A stretch of DNA of 64,000 bases from assembly GCA_034429975.1 (NCBI GenBank), contig DAOUFM010000179.1:1-64000 (forward strand), written 5' to 3'. Both the position numbers and the translations under genes were made by a program. This document shows positions 50,188 through 59,425 of this stretch, in pieces; position 1 is the first letter of the stretch; each line of letters opens with the position of its first letter. Source of the DNA: UBA6170 sp034429975 (GTDB lineage Bacteria > Chloroflexota > Anaerolineae > Anaerolineales > Anaerolineaceae). The notes beneath the pieces are model-generated. The model ran no database searches. It had not been told where the DNA came from and saw only the letters and a list, made by a program, of their open reading frames with translations.

Positions 50188-52125
50188 TTAATCAACCTGG
50201 TAAGGCACTTCCACCACGACCACATCCTGCCCCATTAAAACTTTTCGTAAGGTGTCGGCAGTACGCATATGCAGTGAATTCGTCCAGAAGCGCCGCGGAA
50301 TGAATTGCGGAATCACAATGGTGATCATTTCATTCTGCAGGCGATTTTCGGTCAACTCGGTAATATAATCGATCAGCGGTTTAATCATCACTCGATAAGG
50401 AGATTCCAGAATCACCAGCCGGACCCCATCTCCCCAGATTTCCCATTTACTTTGAAGCTTGACAGTCTCGTCCGGGTCGATTGAAACGTGAACAGCAGTT
50501 ATATCCTTGGAAAGGGATTCCGCATACTTCAGAGCTTTGATCGTTCCCAGATGAACGCCGGCTATCGGGACGATGACACGGTGCCGGCTGATATGGTGCT
50601 GCCCGGCGTATTTTTCGAGGGTTAAGTGAGCGGCCAGATTAACATAATGGCGGTGAATCGAGAAAAAGATGGCTACCAGGATTGGCAATAAGATGACCAC
50701 CACCCAGGCGCCGTCTGCGAATTTGGTGATCGCAAAAATAATGGTGACCACGAAAGTAACGAAAGCGCCGAAGCCATTGATAATCATCTTGGAAAGCCAT
50801 TTTTTCTCGTATTTGAGCACCGAGCCCTGTTCTCGCTTTTCTTCCCCGGGTTTGAGATGACCGCTCTTCCACCAGCGATGTGCCATCCCGGATTGAGACA
50901 GGGTAAAGGAGAGAAATACACCAATTGCGTACAGCGGGATCAGCCCGGATACATTAGCCTTAAAGATAATAATCAATAAAGATGCCAGTGCTGCCAGCGA
51001 GACAATCCCGCGGGAATACACCAGCCGGCTGCCCTGAAAGGTCAACTGTTTGGGTAGGAAACCGTCTTTGGCGGTGATGGCGCCCAAACGTGGGAAGTCT
51101 GCAAAGGCGGTGTTGGCAGCCATGATCAGAATCACAGTGGTGCTGACAATCGTAATTAAATATAGAATCCCACGGCCATCGTAAACCGTACGGGCAATTT
51201 GAGAAACGATGGTCTCATGCTCCGAGGGGATCGCGCTGACCTGATCTGCAAGGAATGTTACCCCAACCAGTAAAGAAGCCAGAATTAAGGCCATCATGAT
51301 TAGGGTGGTGCCAGCATTCTTACTGCGCGGTTGTCGGAAAGCCATAATCCCATCGGAAATGGCTTCCACCCCGGTGACAGAAGCTGTTCCGTTAGCGAAG
51401 GCTTTCAGCAGTAAAAACAAGCTCAAAGCCTGCGGTTCTGCCAGAATGGTTAATTCCGGTGGATCGCTCACAATTCCCAGAGTGCCGCTCAAATAGCGGA
51501 TCAAACCAATCAAAATAGTGATGACCATTAAGATGATAAAAAAGTAGGTTGGAATAGCGAATGTAATGCCGGATTCCTTCACCCCACGCAAATTAATGAT
51601 CATAATTACGAGAATAAAAAAGATAGCCATGCCCACACGCCAGCGATATAATCCTGGAAAGGCAGAGACTACCTGTGCCACGCCGGAGGAGATGGAGACT
51701 GCCACCGTTAGAATGTAGTCCGTTAGTAAAGCTGCGCCGGCAATCTGCGCCGGAAGAACTCCAAGATTATCCCGGGAGACGATGTAAGAACCGCCCCCGT
51801 TGGGATAAGCATGGATGGTCTGTTCATAAGACATAGTCAAAATTGCTAGCAAAGCGACGATACAAAGCGCCAGAGGCAGCGAGAATTTCAGTGAAACCAA
51901 CCCAGCAGCCGCCAGCATCATCATCATTTCCTGTGGTCCATATGCGACCGAAGATAAAGCGTCGGACGAAAACACCGCCAGCCCGATCAGTTTCCCAATC
52001 GTCTGGTGTGGGGCATCGGCGGTCTGCAATGGCTTGCCGATCAGCCAGTTGGTCAAACTGCGTCGCGGTTTAATGTCACCCTGGCGTATTTGAACAGTCA
52101 TTCCATTTTTATCATCGATACTCAT
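50188..52125 (-). CDS. KimA-like APC family potassium importer
   Basis: The 645-residue protein has about twelve membrane helices (residues 45-450) and a large cytoplasmic C-terminal domain (about 480-645). The first helix region GLAVFSSDALSSVAYGPQEM matches the KimA (YdaO) K+ importer of Bacillus (SSDALSSVAY). YPNGGGSYIVSRDNLG and GVEAISDGIMAFRQPRSKNA are further APC marks. KimA imports K+ with protons. Two TrkA-type genes in the same operon support a potassium role over amino-acid transport. No ydaO-type riboswitch is possible in the 47-nt leader. Confidence 0.85.
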   Translation of the reverse strand: MSIDDKNGMTVQIRQGDIKPRRSLTNWLIGKPLQTADAPHQTIGKLIGLAVFSSDALSSVAYGPQEMMMMLAAAGLVSLKFSLPLALCIVALLAILTMSYEQTIHAYPNGGGSYIVSRDNLGVLPAQIAGAALLTDYILTVAVSISSGVAQVVSAFPGLYRWRVGMAIFFILVIMIINLRGVKESGITFAIPTYFFIILMVITILIGLIRYLSGTLGIVSDPPELTILAEPQALSLFLLLKAFANGTASVTGVEAISDGIMAFRQPRSKNAGTTLIMMALILASLLVGVTFLADQVSAIPSEHETIVSQIARTVYDGRGILYLITIVSTTVILIMAANTAFADFPRLGAITAKDGFLPKQLTFQGSRLVYSRGIVSLAALASLLIIIFKANVSGLIPLYAIGVFLSFTLSQSGMAHRWWKSGHLKPGEEKREQGSVLKYEKKWLSKMIINGFGAFVTFVVTIIFAITKFADGAWVVVILLPILVAIFFSIHRHYVNLAAHLTLEKYAGQHHISRHRVIVPIAGVHLGTIKALKYAESLSKDITAVHVSIDPDETVKLQSKWEIWGDGVRLVILESPYRVMIKPLIDYITELTENRLQNEMITIVIPQFIPRRFWTNSLHMRTADTLRKVLMGQDVVVVEVPYQVD

Positions 52126-52178
52126 CGTAAACCCATTCCAGACACGAAAAAAATCATGTCCATCTCACAAAGCGAAAG

Positions 52179-52207
52179 ATTATAAGACTCCGCTTTTCAA
52201 ATGTCAA
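52179..52207 (-). promoter_or_regulatory. Consensus promoter for the potassium operon
   Basis: On the minus strand TTGACA (52202-52207), 17 nt and TATAAT (52179-52184) are exact consensus. The start site near 52172 leaves a leader of about 47 nt. Confidence 0.75.
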
Positions 52208-52325
52208 TGATCACAGCCACCCAAAAAACAAAAAAAATCGCCCAGAATAAAAGCGACGGATGGATCTTGCCTCATTAGATTTTATTATACGCCTTAATGG
52301 GAATAGGGTAGAGGAGAAAGGGGTA

Positions 52326-52601
52326 ATGTTATCAAAAAAGTTAATACTCATTTGTGGGAGCCAATTGATCATCTAAACACTGAAGAAGACATATTCAATT
52401 ACCTGGAAGCAGCCGTGGAAGATGGTGAGCCTTCATTAATTTTAGCAGTTCTAGGTGATATTGCTCGAGCAAAAGGGATGACACAAATTGCTAATCAAAC
52501 AGGTTTAGGGCGAGAAAGTTTTGTATAAAGCACTTTTCGCGGATGGTAACCCGAAATTTGCCACAATTCTCAAAGTGATGAAAGCTTTGGGGTTAAAATA
52601 A
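52326..52601 (+). pseudogene. Frameshifted HigA-like antitoxin remnant
   Basis: Read with corrections, this region gives an addiction-module antidote: WEPIDHLNTEEDIFNYLEAA, then EPSLILAVLGDIARAKGMTQ, then YKALFADGNPKFATILKVMK and ALGLK before TAA 52599-52601. The HTH is intact in sequence, but one T too many in the run 52519-52522 (after GLGRES) shifts the frame, and a missing base in the A-run at 52334-52339 breaks the link to ATG 52326. No toxin gene is next to it. It is a dead relic of a RelE/HigB-type pair. Confidence 0.7.
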
Positions 52602-52677
52602 TCATGAAACCCCTGATTTTCATGAATCCGAAATGCAAAATTAGGTGCATAACCCAATGCTCGATCCTGGTAGTTTT

Positions 52678-53208
52678 TTACTGAAAATAAGTCTTATGTT
52701 GTGCCGGGTCATTGGGATCCTGAACGTGATAGAACTTGCGTTTCTGCCTTTGGACGGCTTCAATCATCGGTTTGGGCTCAAAGTCGGTGAGCAAGAGCAC
52801 ATAGCGCCCGGGAGAAAGTTTTTGCAGGCATTCGTTGATGGCGTGCAGTGGTACAGCGCCATTGGCCAGCAATTCACTGCCGTTTACAGTGAATTCCGGC
52901 TCGCCCTGAATCCAATCCGGCATTTCTTCGGCGGCCTTTTTCCCCAGCAATGCTGGAGACAGCTCCACTTGCACCGTTGGGATAAGCTCAGTTTGGCCGA
53001 CGTTGCGCCTGAGCAGGTTAATAAAGGTAAACACGTCCAGCTCCCCGATCTCAGCTACTTTTTCGACAGTTGCCAGCCGGCCAACGGTGCGGCGTAATAT
53101 TGGGTTTTTAAGATTTTTAAACGCCGGCGCCGCCTGAATGATTTGATCTTCCAGTTGCGGGTAGGTTGCCAGCACTTCAAATAATTTGGTTTTTCCTGTT
53201 ATTTCCAT
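52678..53208 (-). CDS. DUF1858/DUF2249-like domain protein
   Basis: The 176-residue protein starts with a DUF1858-like domain (MEITGKTKLFEVLATYPQLE, then LRRTVGRLATVEKVAEIGELD), which binds or repairs Fe-S/redox cofactors in related proteins. The second half resembles DUF2249 (NECLQKLSPGRYVLLLTDFE and MIEAVQRQKRKFYHVQ). It lies 18 nt after the DUF438-hemerythrin-PAS gene and is probably co-transcribed. The pair recalls ScdA/RIC-like proteins and NO response, but that role is inference. Confidence 0.7.
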   Translation of the reverse strand: MEITGKTKLFEVLATYPQLEDQIIQAAPAFKNLKNPILRRTVGRLATVEKVAEIGELDVFTFINLLRRNVGQTELIPTVQVELSPALLGKKAAEEMPDWIQGEPEFTVNGSELLANGAVPLHAINECLQKLSPGRYVLLLTDFEPKPMIEAVQRQKRKFYHVQDPNDPAQHKTYFQ

Positions 53209-53226
53209 AGGGGATTACCTCTTCAA

Positions 53227-54486
53227 TTAATGGGTGTTTTCTTCGGGATTGGTATCATAAGCCAGCAGGCGTCGTTCGCCTTCCAGACCGCGTGCTTCTG
53301 TCAGATCCTGGGTGATTTCAAGGGTGCCCAGATACTCTCCGGCTTCATTGCGCAGCGCATAGTAAACGATGTAGACCATTCGGCCTTTCATATTGATCCA
53401 GAAGCGGGCGCGATCCTGCTTACCTTCTTTGAAATCTTTGAGAATGCGGTTAACGATGTGCACACTCTTAGGCGGGTGGCAATATTGCACTTTGCGACCT
53501 AAAACAGCTCTTGAACGGGCAAAAAGCTTGTTGTCGCCCGGACTGAAGTAGCGTACCATATCATCCTTGTCCACAAAAGTCAGCTCGAAGGGCATGACTG
53601 AAAATACGGCGATCAGTTCCTCCAGCGAGAAGCTGCCAGTGAACATTTGAATACGACCGTCGATGGTGTGCGGTTTGTGTTTTTCTTTAACAAAATCACC
53701 GTCCGGCGTCCACTCAAATTGAGGGGCATACAGACAATATCCATACTCATCGCTCTGCAGGTAAATGTCATACCAGTCTTCCTCACTGAGCATATCCAGG
53801 GCAGTCGGAAACATGATTTTCTCTTCTTTGTACACCATTTCGTCAATAGCAAAGATGACCGCCCGGGTAGTGAACTGGTTAAAAGCGTCCGCTTCACCGG
53901 CTTTAAATTCATGTACTTCCTGCAAACCGTCCAGCGTACCCTTCAACAATTCACGAGCTTCATCATGTTTTCCCCACATCACTGTGGGAGGTCCGGGCAG
54001 GTCATTTTTCTCAAAGTAAGGGAATAGCAAATTTTCTTTGCGCAGGTAATGCTTCTCAACATCCATCAGGTTGTTTAACAGCAAATGGATTTGCCCCATC
54101 TCATCGGTGGCATCTTCTTCCGGATCTTTGGCCTGGATCACAGCCATTATATGGCGGATGCGGGTGGTGGTGCGGGTTAGTTCCCGGTTTTCCTGTAAGA
54201 AAGTGTGAATCGGGTGCCCGGGTATGGTTTTCGGCGTTTCCTGAAGATCCAGATGACCGCGCAGTACCTTGGTATGCGTGTCACAGAGATCCTGAATGGC
54301 GTCTGCTGGAATCCCTTCTTTAATCAGTTGTACTTCCATCATGAAAACGTCGTTGTAGTCCGCTTCATCGAGCAAAGATTCTAACTGCGATTTAACATGT
54401 TGTTCCGCCAACCCCTGATGCAACTGCCGGATCAAAGTCTTCATGACTTCGACACGATTCTGGCGGGTAGTGATCATTTCGCTCAT
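53227..54486 (-). CDS. DUF438-hemerythrin-PAS protein
   Basis: ATG 54486 follows GAGGG and gives 419 residues. DUF438 is at about residues 10-75 (IRQLHQGLAEQHVKSQLESL). A hemerythrin domain follows (about 85-235) with its metal-binding His/Glu set in HPIHTFLQENREL, LMDVEKHYLRKENLLFPYFE, MWGKHDEARELLKG. A PAS domain (about 285-405) has YFSPGDNKLFARSRAVLGRK and EYLGTLEITQDLTEARGLEG. The hemerythrin site can bind O2 or NO through a di-iron centre. The neighbouring DUF1858 gene supports a redox or nitrosative role. Confidence 0.88.
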   Translation of the reverse strand: MSEMITTRQNRVEVMKTLIRQLHQGLAEQHVKSQLESLLDEADYNDVFMMEVQLIKEGIPADAIQDLCDTHTKVLRGHLDLQETPKTIPGHPIHTFLQENRELTRTTTRIRHIMAVIQAKDPEEDATDEMGQIHLLLNNLMDVEKHYLRKENLLFPYFEKNDLPGPPTVMWGKHDEARELLKGTLDGLQEVHEFKAGEADAFNQFTTRAVIFAIDEMVYKEEKIMFPTALDMLSEEDWYDIYLQSDEYGYCLYAPQFEWTPDGDFVKEKHKPHTIDGRIQMFTGSFSLEELIAVFSVMPFELTFVDKDDMVRYFSPGDNKLFARSRAVLGRKVQYCHPPKSVHIVNRILKDFKEGKQDRARFWINMKGRMVYIVYYALRNEAGEYLGTLEITQDLTEARGLEGERRLLAYDTNPEENTH

Positions 54487-54593
54487 TTTAAACCCTCGAA
54501 TTTGTTTTAATATTGAAGTCAACCCATCATTGAATTGACAGTCTAAATTATACCAAAATTGTCCGATTAATCGACCGCCAGCATTGTACGATA

Positions 54594-54629
54594 AAAAAGG
54601 GAAGCGGGTATTTTCCCGCTTCCCTTTTT
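54594..54629. terminator. Strong bidirectional terminator
   Basis: A 15-bp perfect stem, AAAAAGGGAAGCGGG (54594-54608) with its complement at 54615-54629 around a 6-nt loop, has A/T tails on both sides. It ends the ABC exporter operon on the minus strand. The DUF438 gene runs away from it. Confidence 0.85.
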
Positions 54630-54646
54630 GCTAAGGAATAAAAAAA

Positions 54647-56551
54647 CTATTCGATCGTCGCAAACTGGCTGTTGTACAGTTCGGCATAAAAGCCATTCTG
54701 GCCTAATAATTCATCATGGGTGCCCTGTTCAATGATATCGCCTTCATTGATGACTAGGATCAGATCAGCGTCCCGAATGGTGGAAAGCCGGTGGGCGATG
54801 ATAAAGCTGGTGCGTCCTTCCATCAATTCGCGCATAGCGTTCTGGATTAGTATTTCGGTATGGGTATCGACTGAACTGGTAGCTTCGTCCAGAATTAACA
54901 TGGCCGGGTCAATCAGGAAGGCACGTGCAATGGTCAGCAATTGTTTTTGTCCTGCAGAGATATTGGTGGTTTCTTCATTTAAGACCATATCGTAACCGCC
55001 CGGTAGAGAACGGATGAAATAATCAGCATGGGCAGCCTTCGAGGCGGCGTAAACCTGATCGTCCGTGGCGGCTTCACTGCCGTAATGCAGGTTATCCATG
55101 ATGGTGCCGTTAAAAAGCCAGGTATCCTGCAGCACCATCCCGAACATACAGCGTAATTGCGCGCGTTTCAAGTCGCGGATGTTATGTCCATCAATAAAGA
55201 TAGCACCTTGGTTGACATCATAGAAGCGCATCAAAAGCTTTACCAGTGTAGTTTTGCCTGCACCGGTTGGCCCAACAATCGCCACCCGCATGCCGGGTTC
55301 AATTTTGGTGGAAAAATTCTTGATGACCGGTTTTTCAGGATCGTAACCAAACTGAACGTTCCTGAATTCTACATGACCAACCACATGATCTAGGATAACC
55401 GGGTTATCAGTATCTGGTATCTCATCTTTTTCTTCCAGGAATTCAAAAACCCGTTCCGCTGCTGCAGCGGTTTGCTGCAGAACGTTAGAAATATTCGCTA
55501 GTTGGGTGATTGGTTGCGTGAAAGAGCGCACATATTGAATGAATGCCTGAATATCACCGACGGTGATCACCTTCTGGATAGCCAGATAACCGCCCAAAAT
55601 CACCACGCCTACATAACCCAGATTGCCAATAAATCCCATCATGGGCATCATGATGCCGGAGAGGAATTGCGACTTCCAGGCGGTGTGATAGAGCTTATTA
55701 TTCAAGCCATTAAAAGTCGCGATAGATCGTTTTTCTACGTTGAAGGCTTTCACTTCCACATGTCCGCCAAACATCTCTTCAATATGCCCGTTGACGTTGC
55801 CCAGAAAATCCTGCTGCTGCCGGAAATACTTCTGCGAGTGTTTGACAATAAACTGCACAAACACCAATGAAAGCGGGATGATTAGCAAAGCTACCAGGGT
55901 CATCATCCATGAGATGGTCAACATCATGATCAGGATACCCAGGACACTGGTCACCGAGGTGATGATCTGGGACAAACTCTGGCTAAGCGTCTGGTTGACC
56001 GTGTCTACATCGTTGGTGATGCGTGAGATGATCTCGCCGTGATTGGTACCGTCAAAATATTTCAATGGCATGCGATTAATTTTCTCTGCAATTTGGCGGC
56101 GTAAATTGTAAGTGATATCTACCGATACACCCGCCATGATCCATCCCTGCGCATAGGCTAGAACCGCTGAGAGGACATATAATCCCAAAGCGGTGAGTAA
56201 AATTTGACCGATCGCAGTGAAATCAATTCCCGATCCAGAACCGGTAATCTGCTGAACCACTCCGTCGAATAGTTTGGTGGTAGCGTTCCCGAGAATTTTC
56301 GGTCCAAAAATGGAAAAGACGGTCGACAACATGGAAAGCAGGATCACAATCCCGGTAACCAGCTTATGCGGGCCGAGAAAGACGATTAATTTACGCATGG
56401 TGCCTTTGAAGTCTTTGGCTTTATCGCCCTTCATCAGCGCCATCGGACCGCCGCCAAACGGACCGTGCTGCCGGCGTTGTGGGGGGCGTCCGCTGGTCGT
56501 TGTTTCATTATAGCCATTTGGATTGGTCTGTTTGTTGTTTGCAGTGCTCAT
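54647..56551 (-). CDS. ABC exporter subunit (heterodimeric, consensus catalytic site)
   Basis: The 634-residue half-transporter has six membrane helices (about residues 58-370) and a C-terminal ATPase with Walker A GPTGAGKTT, signature ISAGQKQL in place of LSGGQ, Walker B MLILDEATSSVD with the catalytic Glu, and the H-loop IIAHRLSTI. Its partner is the upstream 746-residue subunit, whose catalytic Glu is replaced; together they resemble BmrCD/TM287-288 multidrug exporters. The ATG overlaps the partner's stop codon. MarR control is likely. Confidence 0.92.
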   Translation of the reverse strand: MSTANNKQTNPNGYNETTTSGRPPQRRQHGPFGGGPMALMKGDKAKDFKGTMRKLIVFLGPHKLVTGIVILLSMLSTVFSIFGPKILGNATTKLFDGVVQQITGSGSGIDFTAIGQILLTALGLYVLSAVLAYAQGWIMAGVSVDITYNLRRQIAEKINRMPLKYFDGTNHGEIISRITNDVDTVNQTLSQSLSQIITSVTSVLGILIMMLTISWMMTLVALLIIPLSLVFVQFIVKHSQKYFRQQQDFLGNVNGHIEEMFGGHVEVKAFNVEKRSIATFNGLNNKLYHTAWKSQFLSGIMMPMMGFIGNLGYVGVVILGGYLAIQKVITVGDIQAFIQYVRSFTQPITQLANISNVLQQTAAAAERVFEFLEEKDEIPDTDNPVILDHVVGHVEFRNVQFGYDPEKPVIKNFSTKIEPGMRVAIVGPTGAGKTTLVKLLMRFYDVNQGAIFIDGHNIRDLKRAQLRCMFGMVLQDTWLFNGTIMDNLHYGSEAATDDQVYAASKAAHADYFIRSLPGGYDMVLNEETTNISAGQKQLLTIARAFLIDPAMLILDEATSSVDTHTEILIQNAMRELMEGRTSFIIAHRLSTIRDADLILVINEGDIIEQGTHDELLGQNGFYAELYNSQFATIE

Positions 56552-58788
56552 GCTAATTCCTCCTGGCTTAATTGAGATAAGGCAATATCGCGGTAGACTT
56601 CGCTGTTCTGCATCAATTCCTGGTGGGATCCTTTACTTACGACTTTCCCTTCATTTAACACAATAATCTGGTTGGCGTTTTTAATGGTTGCCACCCGTTG
56701 AGAGACGATGAATACCGAACTATGCCCCATATTTTTCTGTAATGCCATGCGTAAAGCCGCATCGGTTTTATAATCGAGAGCCGAAAAACTGTCATCGAAG
56801 ATGTAGATGGGAGCTTGTTTTGCCAATGCACGGGCGATGGCCAACCGTTGGCGCTGCCCGCCGGACACATTGGTGCCGCCCTGGGAAATCTCAGAGTCCA
56901 ACCCTTCTTCTCTTTCTCTGACAAATTCAGCAGCTTGAGCGGTTTCAATCGCTTTTTGAATGGCTTCCTGTGAGATTTGATCATCCCCGAGATGCATATT
57001 CGTCTCGATCGTCCCGGAAAAGAGATTGCTGCGCTGCGGGACATAACCAATTTTGGAATGCAATTCATGCTGGGAGACATCCCGGATATCTACCCCATCA
57101 ATCAAAATGGAACCGCCGGTCACATCGAAGAAGCGTGGGATGAGGTTGACAATGGTCGATTTTCCAGAACCGGTTGTGCCGATAAAAGCGGTGGTTTCAC
57201 CCGGGCAGGCCTTAAAGGAAATATTATGCAGCACATCCTCTTCGGCATCCGGGTAATGGAAGGAAACATTATTGAACTCTACTACACCTTTGAAAGGCTC
57301 GGGAAAATGGCTGACGACTGGCTTGTCCACAATGCTGGGTTGGGTTGCAAGGATTTCGACAATCCGTTCCGCGGAGGCTGAAGCACGTGGGAGCATGATA
57401 AACATAAAAGACATCATCATAAATGAGAAGAAGATCTGCATGGTGTACTGCAGGAAGGCCATCATATCGCCCACCTGAATTTGCGCCTGGGCGACTTCAT
57501 GCGAACCGACCCAGACCACCAGCAGGGAGACTGCGCTCATCAGGAACATCATCAGGGGCATCATGATCACCATCACTCGGCTGACAAAGAGCATATTGCT
57601 GGTCAGGTCGCGATTGGCTTTATCAAAGCGGTTTTCCTCAAAATCCTGACGATTGAAAGCCCTAACCACCATCATCCCGCTTAAATTCTCGCGGATCACG
57701 CGGTTGAGATTATCGATTAGGGTTTGAATGATCTTGAAGCGCGGCAATGTGACTGTGAAAGCCGAGAGAACGATCGCCAGAAGAATTGCCACCATGACCG
57801 CAATGATCCACCACATCGAAGGGGCTTTATCCAGCGCGCGGATAATCCCACCGATACCCATAATTGGAGCGAAAAAGACCATGCGGATGATCATCATCGT
57901 TACCATCTGAATCTGGGTGATGTCATTGGTGGAGCGGGTTATCAGCGATGCTGTTGAGAATTTTTCGATCTCAGCTTTCGCAAAATTGGTGACACGTACA
58001 AAGACTGATTCACGCAAATCCCGGGCAACACCGGCTGCCACGCGGGCGGAGAGAAAACCGACCGAGATCGTGGCTGTGGCCGAAATCAATGAAAGGATCA
58101 GCATAATGCCGCCGGTGCGTAAGATGTAATTGCTTTGTAGTTTGGTAGTATCGACACCCAGAGCTTCGTACTCAGCCTTGACCGCCGCAATTCCCATCTG
58201 CTGGATCATGCTGCTTCCCAGCGTATCGAATTGTTTTTGAATGGCAGACACCATCCCGGAGCGCTGTTGCGCAGGGAAATTCTTGAGGACTGTAAACAGG
58301 TCCATCCCTTTTGGCAATTGTGAGAGGTCAAACCCCAGGCGTTCTGCCAGACTGGCAGCCGCTTCGGGATTACTGGCCGCTTGCTGCATGAAGTTCACAG
58401 TGGTTAATCCTCGGCTGATGATAGGAGTTAATTGATCAAGCTGAGCCTTATCCAATGGTTTGAGAACATACAGCGGCTGGTTGGCGCTGTTAGGATAATT
58501 CATGGCCAGATCAGCATAGCCAGGGTCGGAAGGCTGCACCAGATGGTAAGCATTGGTCACCGTTTCGACATCATCGGTAGATAGGAACAATTGAATCTCG
58601 TTAAAAGAGTTTTCCCGCATTGCTTGCGGAATAGAGGTGTCCACCCCGCCTTGTTGAATACCAATGTTGACAATCCGGGAGAGATAATCCGGCAGGGTTA
58701 GGTCGACATTGGCCTGCAGAAAGAGCAACAAGATGGAAGCAAGGATCATGACGTAATATTTCTTGATGTAGGGGAATAATTTAAGCAT
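56548..58788 (-). CDS. ABC exporter subunit with large extracellular insertion and degenerate site
   Basis: The 746-residue half-transporter has membrane helix 1 (about residues 14-32), then about 170 residues of extracytoplasmic sequence (40-215, including TIPQAMREN-like and LAERLGFDLSQLPKG segments) before helix 2. The ATPase has Walker A GTTGSGKST, signature VSGGQRQR and Walker B IYIFDDSFSALD, where Asp replaces the catalytic Glu. This is the degenerate partner in heterodimeric exporters. The insertion is much longer than in MsbA-type proteins. Its start overlaps the marR stop by 8 nt. Confidence 0.92.
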   Translation of the reverse strand: MLKLFPYIKKYYVMILASILLLFLQANVDLTLPDYLSRIVNIGIQQGGVDTSIPQAMRENSFNEIQLFLSTDDVETVTNAYHLVQPSDPGYADLAMNYPNSANQPLYVLKPLDKAQLDQLTPIISRGLTTVNFMQQAASNPEAAASLAERLGFDLSQLPKGMDLFTVLKNFPAQQRSGMVSAIQKQFDTLGSSMIQQMGIAAVKAEYEALGVDTTKLQSNYILRTGGIMLILSLISATATISVGFLSARVAAGVARDLRESVFVRVTNFAKAEIEKFSTASLITRSTNDITQIQMVTMMIIRMVFFAPIMGIGGIIRALDKAPSMWWIIAVMVAILLAIVLSAFTVTLPRFKIIQTLIDNLNRVIRENLSGMMVVRAFNRQDFEENRFDKANRDLTSNMLFVSRVMVIMMPLMMFLMSAVSLLVVWVGSHEVAQAQIQVGDMMAFLQYTMQIFFSFMMMSFMFIMLPRASASAERIVEILATQPSIVDKPVVSHFPEPFKGVVEFNNVSFHYPDAEEDVLHNISFKACPGETTAFIGTTGSGKSTIVNLIPRFFDVTGGSILIDGVDIRDVSQHELHSKIGYVPQRSNLFSGTIETNMHLGDDQISQEAIQKAIETAQAAEFVREREEGLDSEISQGGTNVSGGQRQRLAIARALAKQAPIYIFDDSFSALDYKTDAALRMALQKNMGHSSVFIVSQRVATIKNANQIIVLNEGKVVSKGSHQELMQNSEVYRDIALSQLSQEELA

Positions 58789-59269
58789 AGTTCAGTGTAC
58801 TCTTTTCAGTTGCTTTCTTTTCCATATTTTTCGGGTCGTCCAATAAGGAAGCCCGTTCGATTATTAATCGTAAAGCGCTGTTCACCTGTTCCTGTTCTTC
58901 GCTGCTTAGCAGAGCGATCAGGTTAGAGAGCCATTTGTTGCGCTCATGAAGGCCTTCATTGGCTATTTGCTTCCCTTCAGCGGTCAACTCCAGGATTTTG
59001 TGGCGGCGATCCTGCGGGTCCTCGCTGCGTTTCACCAGTCCTTGCTGTACCATTTTCTCCAGCAACTGACTGGCGGCCGCGTTGGTGACCCCGAACTCAG
59101 AACCTAACCCAGAGATATTGCATTCATCATTTTGGGAAAGATGGATTAAAGCGCTCAATTGCGGTAAAGAAAAATTCTTTTCTTTGGCAAAGCGCATAAA
59201 GTTGCCTAGCGAGTTGCGCATGTTGAGACTCATCCAGGCTTGCATTGTTTTTTCGAGCGGTTGAGACAT
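58781..59269 (-). CDS. MarR family regulator of the ABC exporter operon
   Basis: The 162-residue protein has the MarR winged helix: SQNDECNISGLGSEFGVTNA (about residues 44-63), AASQLLEKMVQQGLVKRSED and the wing DPQDRRHKILELTAEG (about 78-93). It is the first gene of a three-gene operon with the exporter pair, which it probably represses until a drug-like ligand binds. An operator candidate sits between its promoter and its strong AGGAGG site. Confidence 0.92.
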   Translation of the reverse strand: MSQPLEKTMQAWMSLNMRNSLGNFMRFAKEKNFSLPQLSALIHLSQNDECNISGLGSEFGVTNAAASQLLEKMVQQGLVKRSEDPQDRRHKILELTAEGKQIANEGLHERNKWLSNLIALLSSEEQEQVNSALRLIIERASLLDDPKNMEKKATEKSTLNYA

Positions 59270-59276
59270 AAACCTC

Positions 59277-59326
59277 CTTAATAATTAAGACCGCTGAATT
59301 ATATAGAGGTGTTAAGTGATTGTCAA
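59277..59326 (-). promoter_or_regulatory. Promoter and palindromic operator of the exporter operon
   Basis: On the minus strand TTGACA (59321-59326), 17 nt and TATAAT (59298-59303) are exact consensus. A palindrome, CTTAATAATTAAG (59277-59289), lies just after the transcription start and before the ribosome site, a fitting place for autorepression by MarR. Confidence 0.7.
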
Positions 59327-59359
59327 GAGGAGAATTGGCTAAAAGTGAAAGAGGAAAGG

Positions 59360-59402
59360 AGTTTAAAGTTGACAGTCAACTCTTGACTTTCAACTTTAAA
59401 CT
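59360..59402 (-). terminator. Inverted repeat after the DUF234 ATPase gene
   Basis: AGTTTAAAGTTGA (59360-59372) and TCAACTTTAAACT (59390-59402) pair over 13 bp around 17 nt. It begins 24 nt beyond the ATPase stop codon. A related motif, ATCAACTTTAAACT, occurs near 3031-3045 before hsdM, so this may also be a dispersed repeat. Confidence 0.45.
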
Positions 59403-59425
59403 ATATCCCTTTCTCCTTCCGCCTT

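Noticed and set aside
52126..52207. ydaO-type c-di-AMP riboswitch before the KimA-like gene
   Set aside because: Only about 47 nt lie between transcription start and ATG, too short for the more than 100-nt aptamer.
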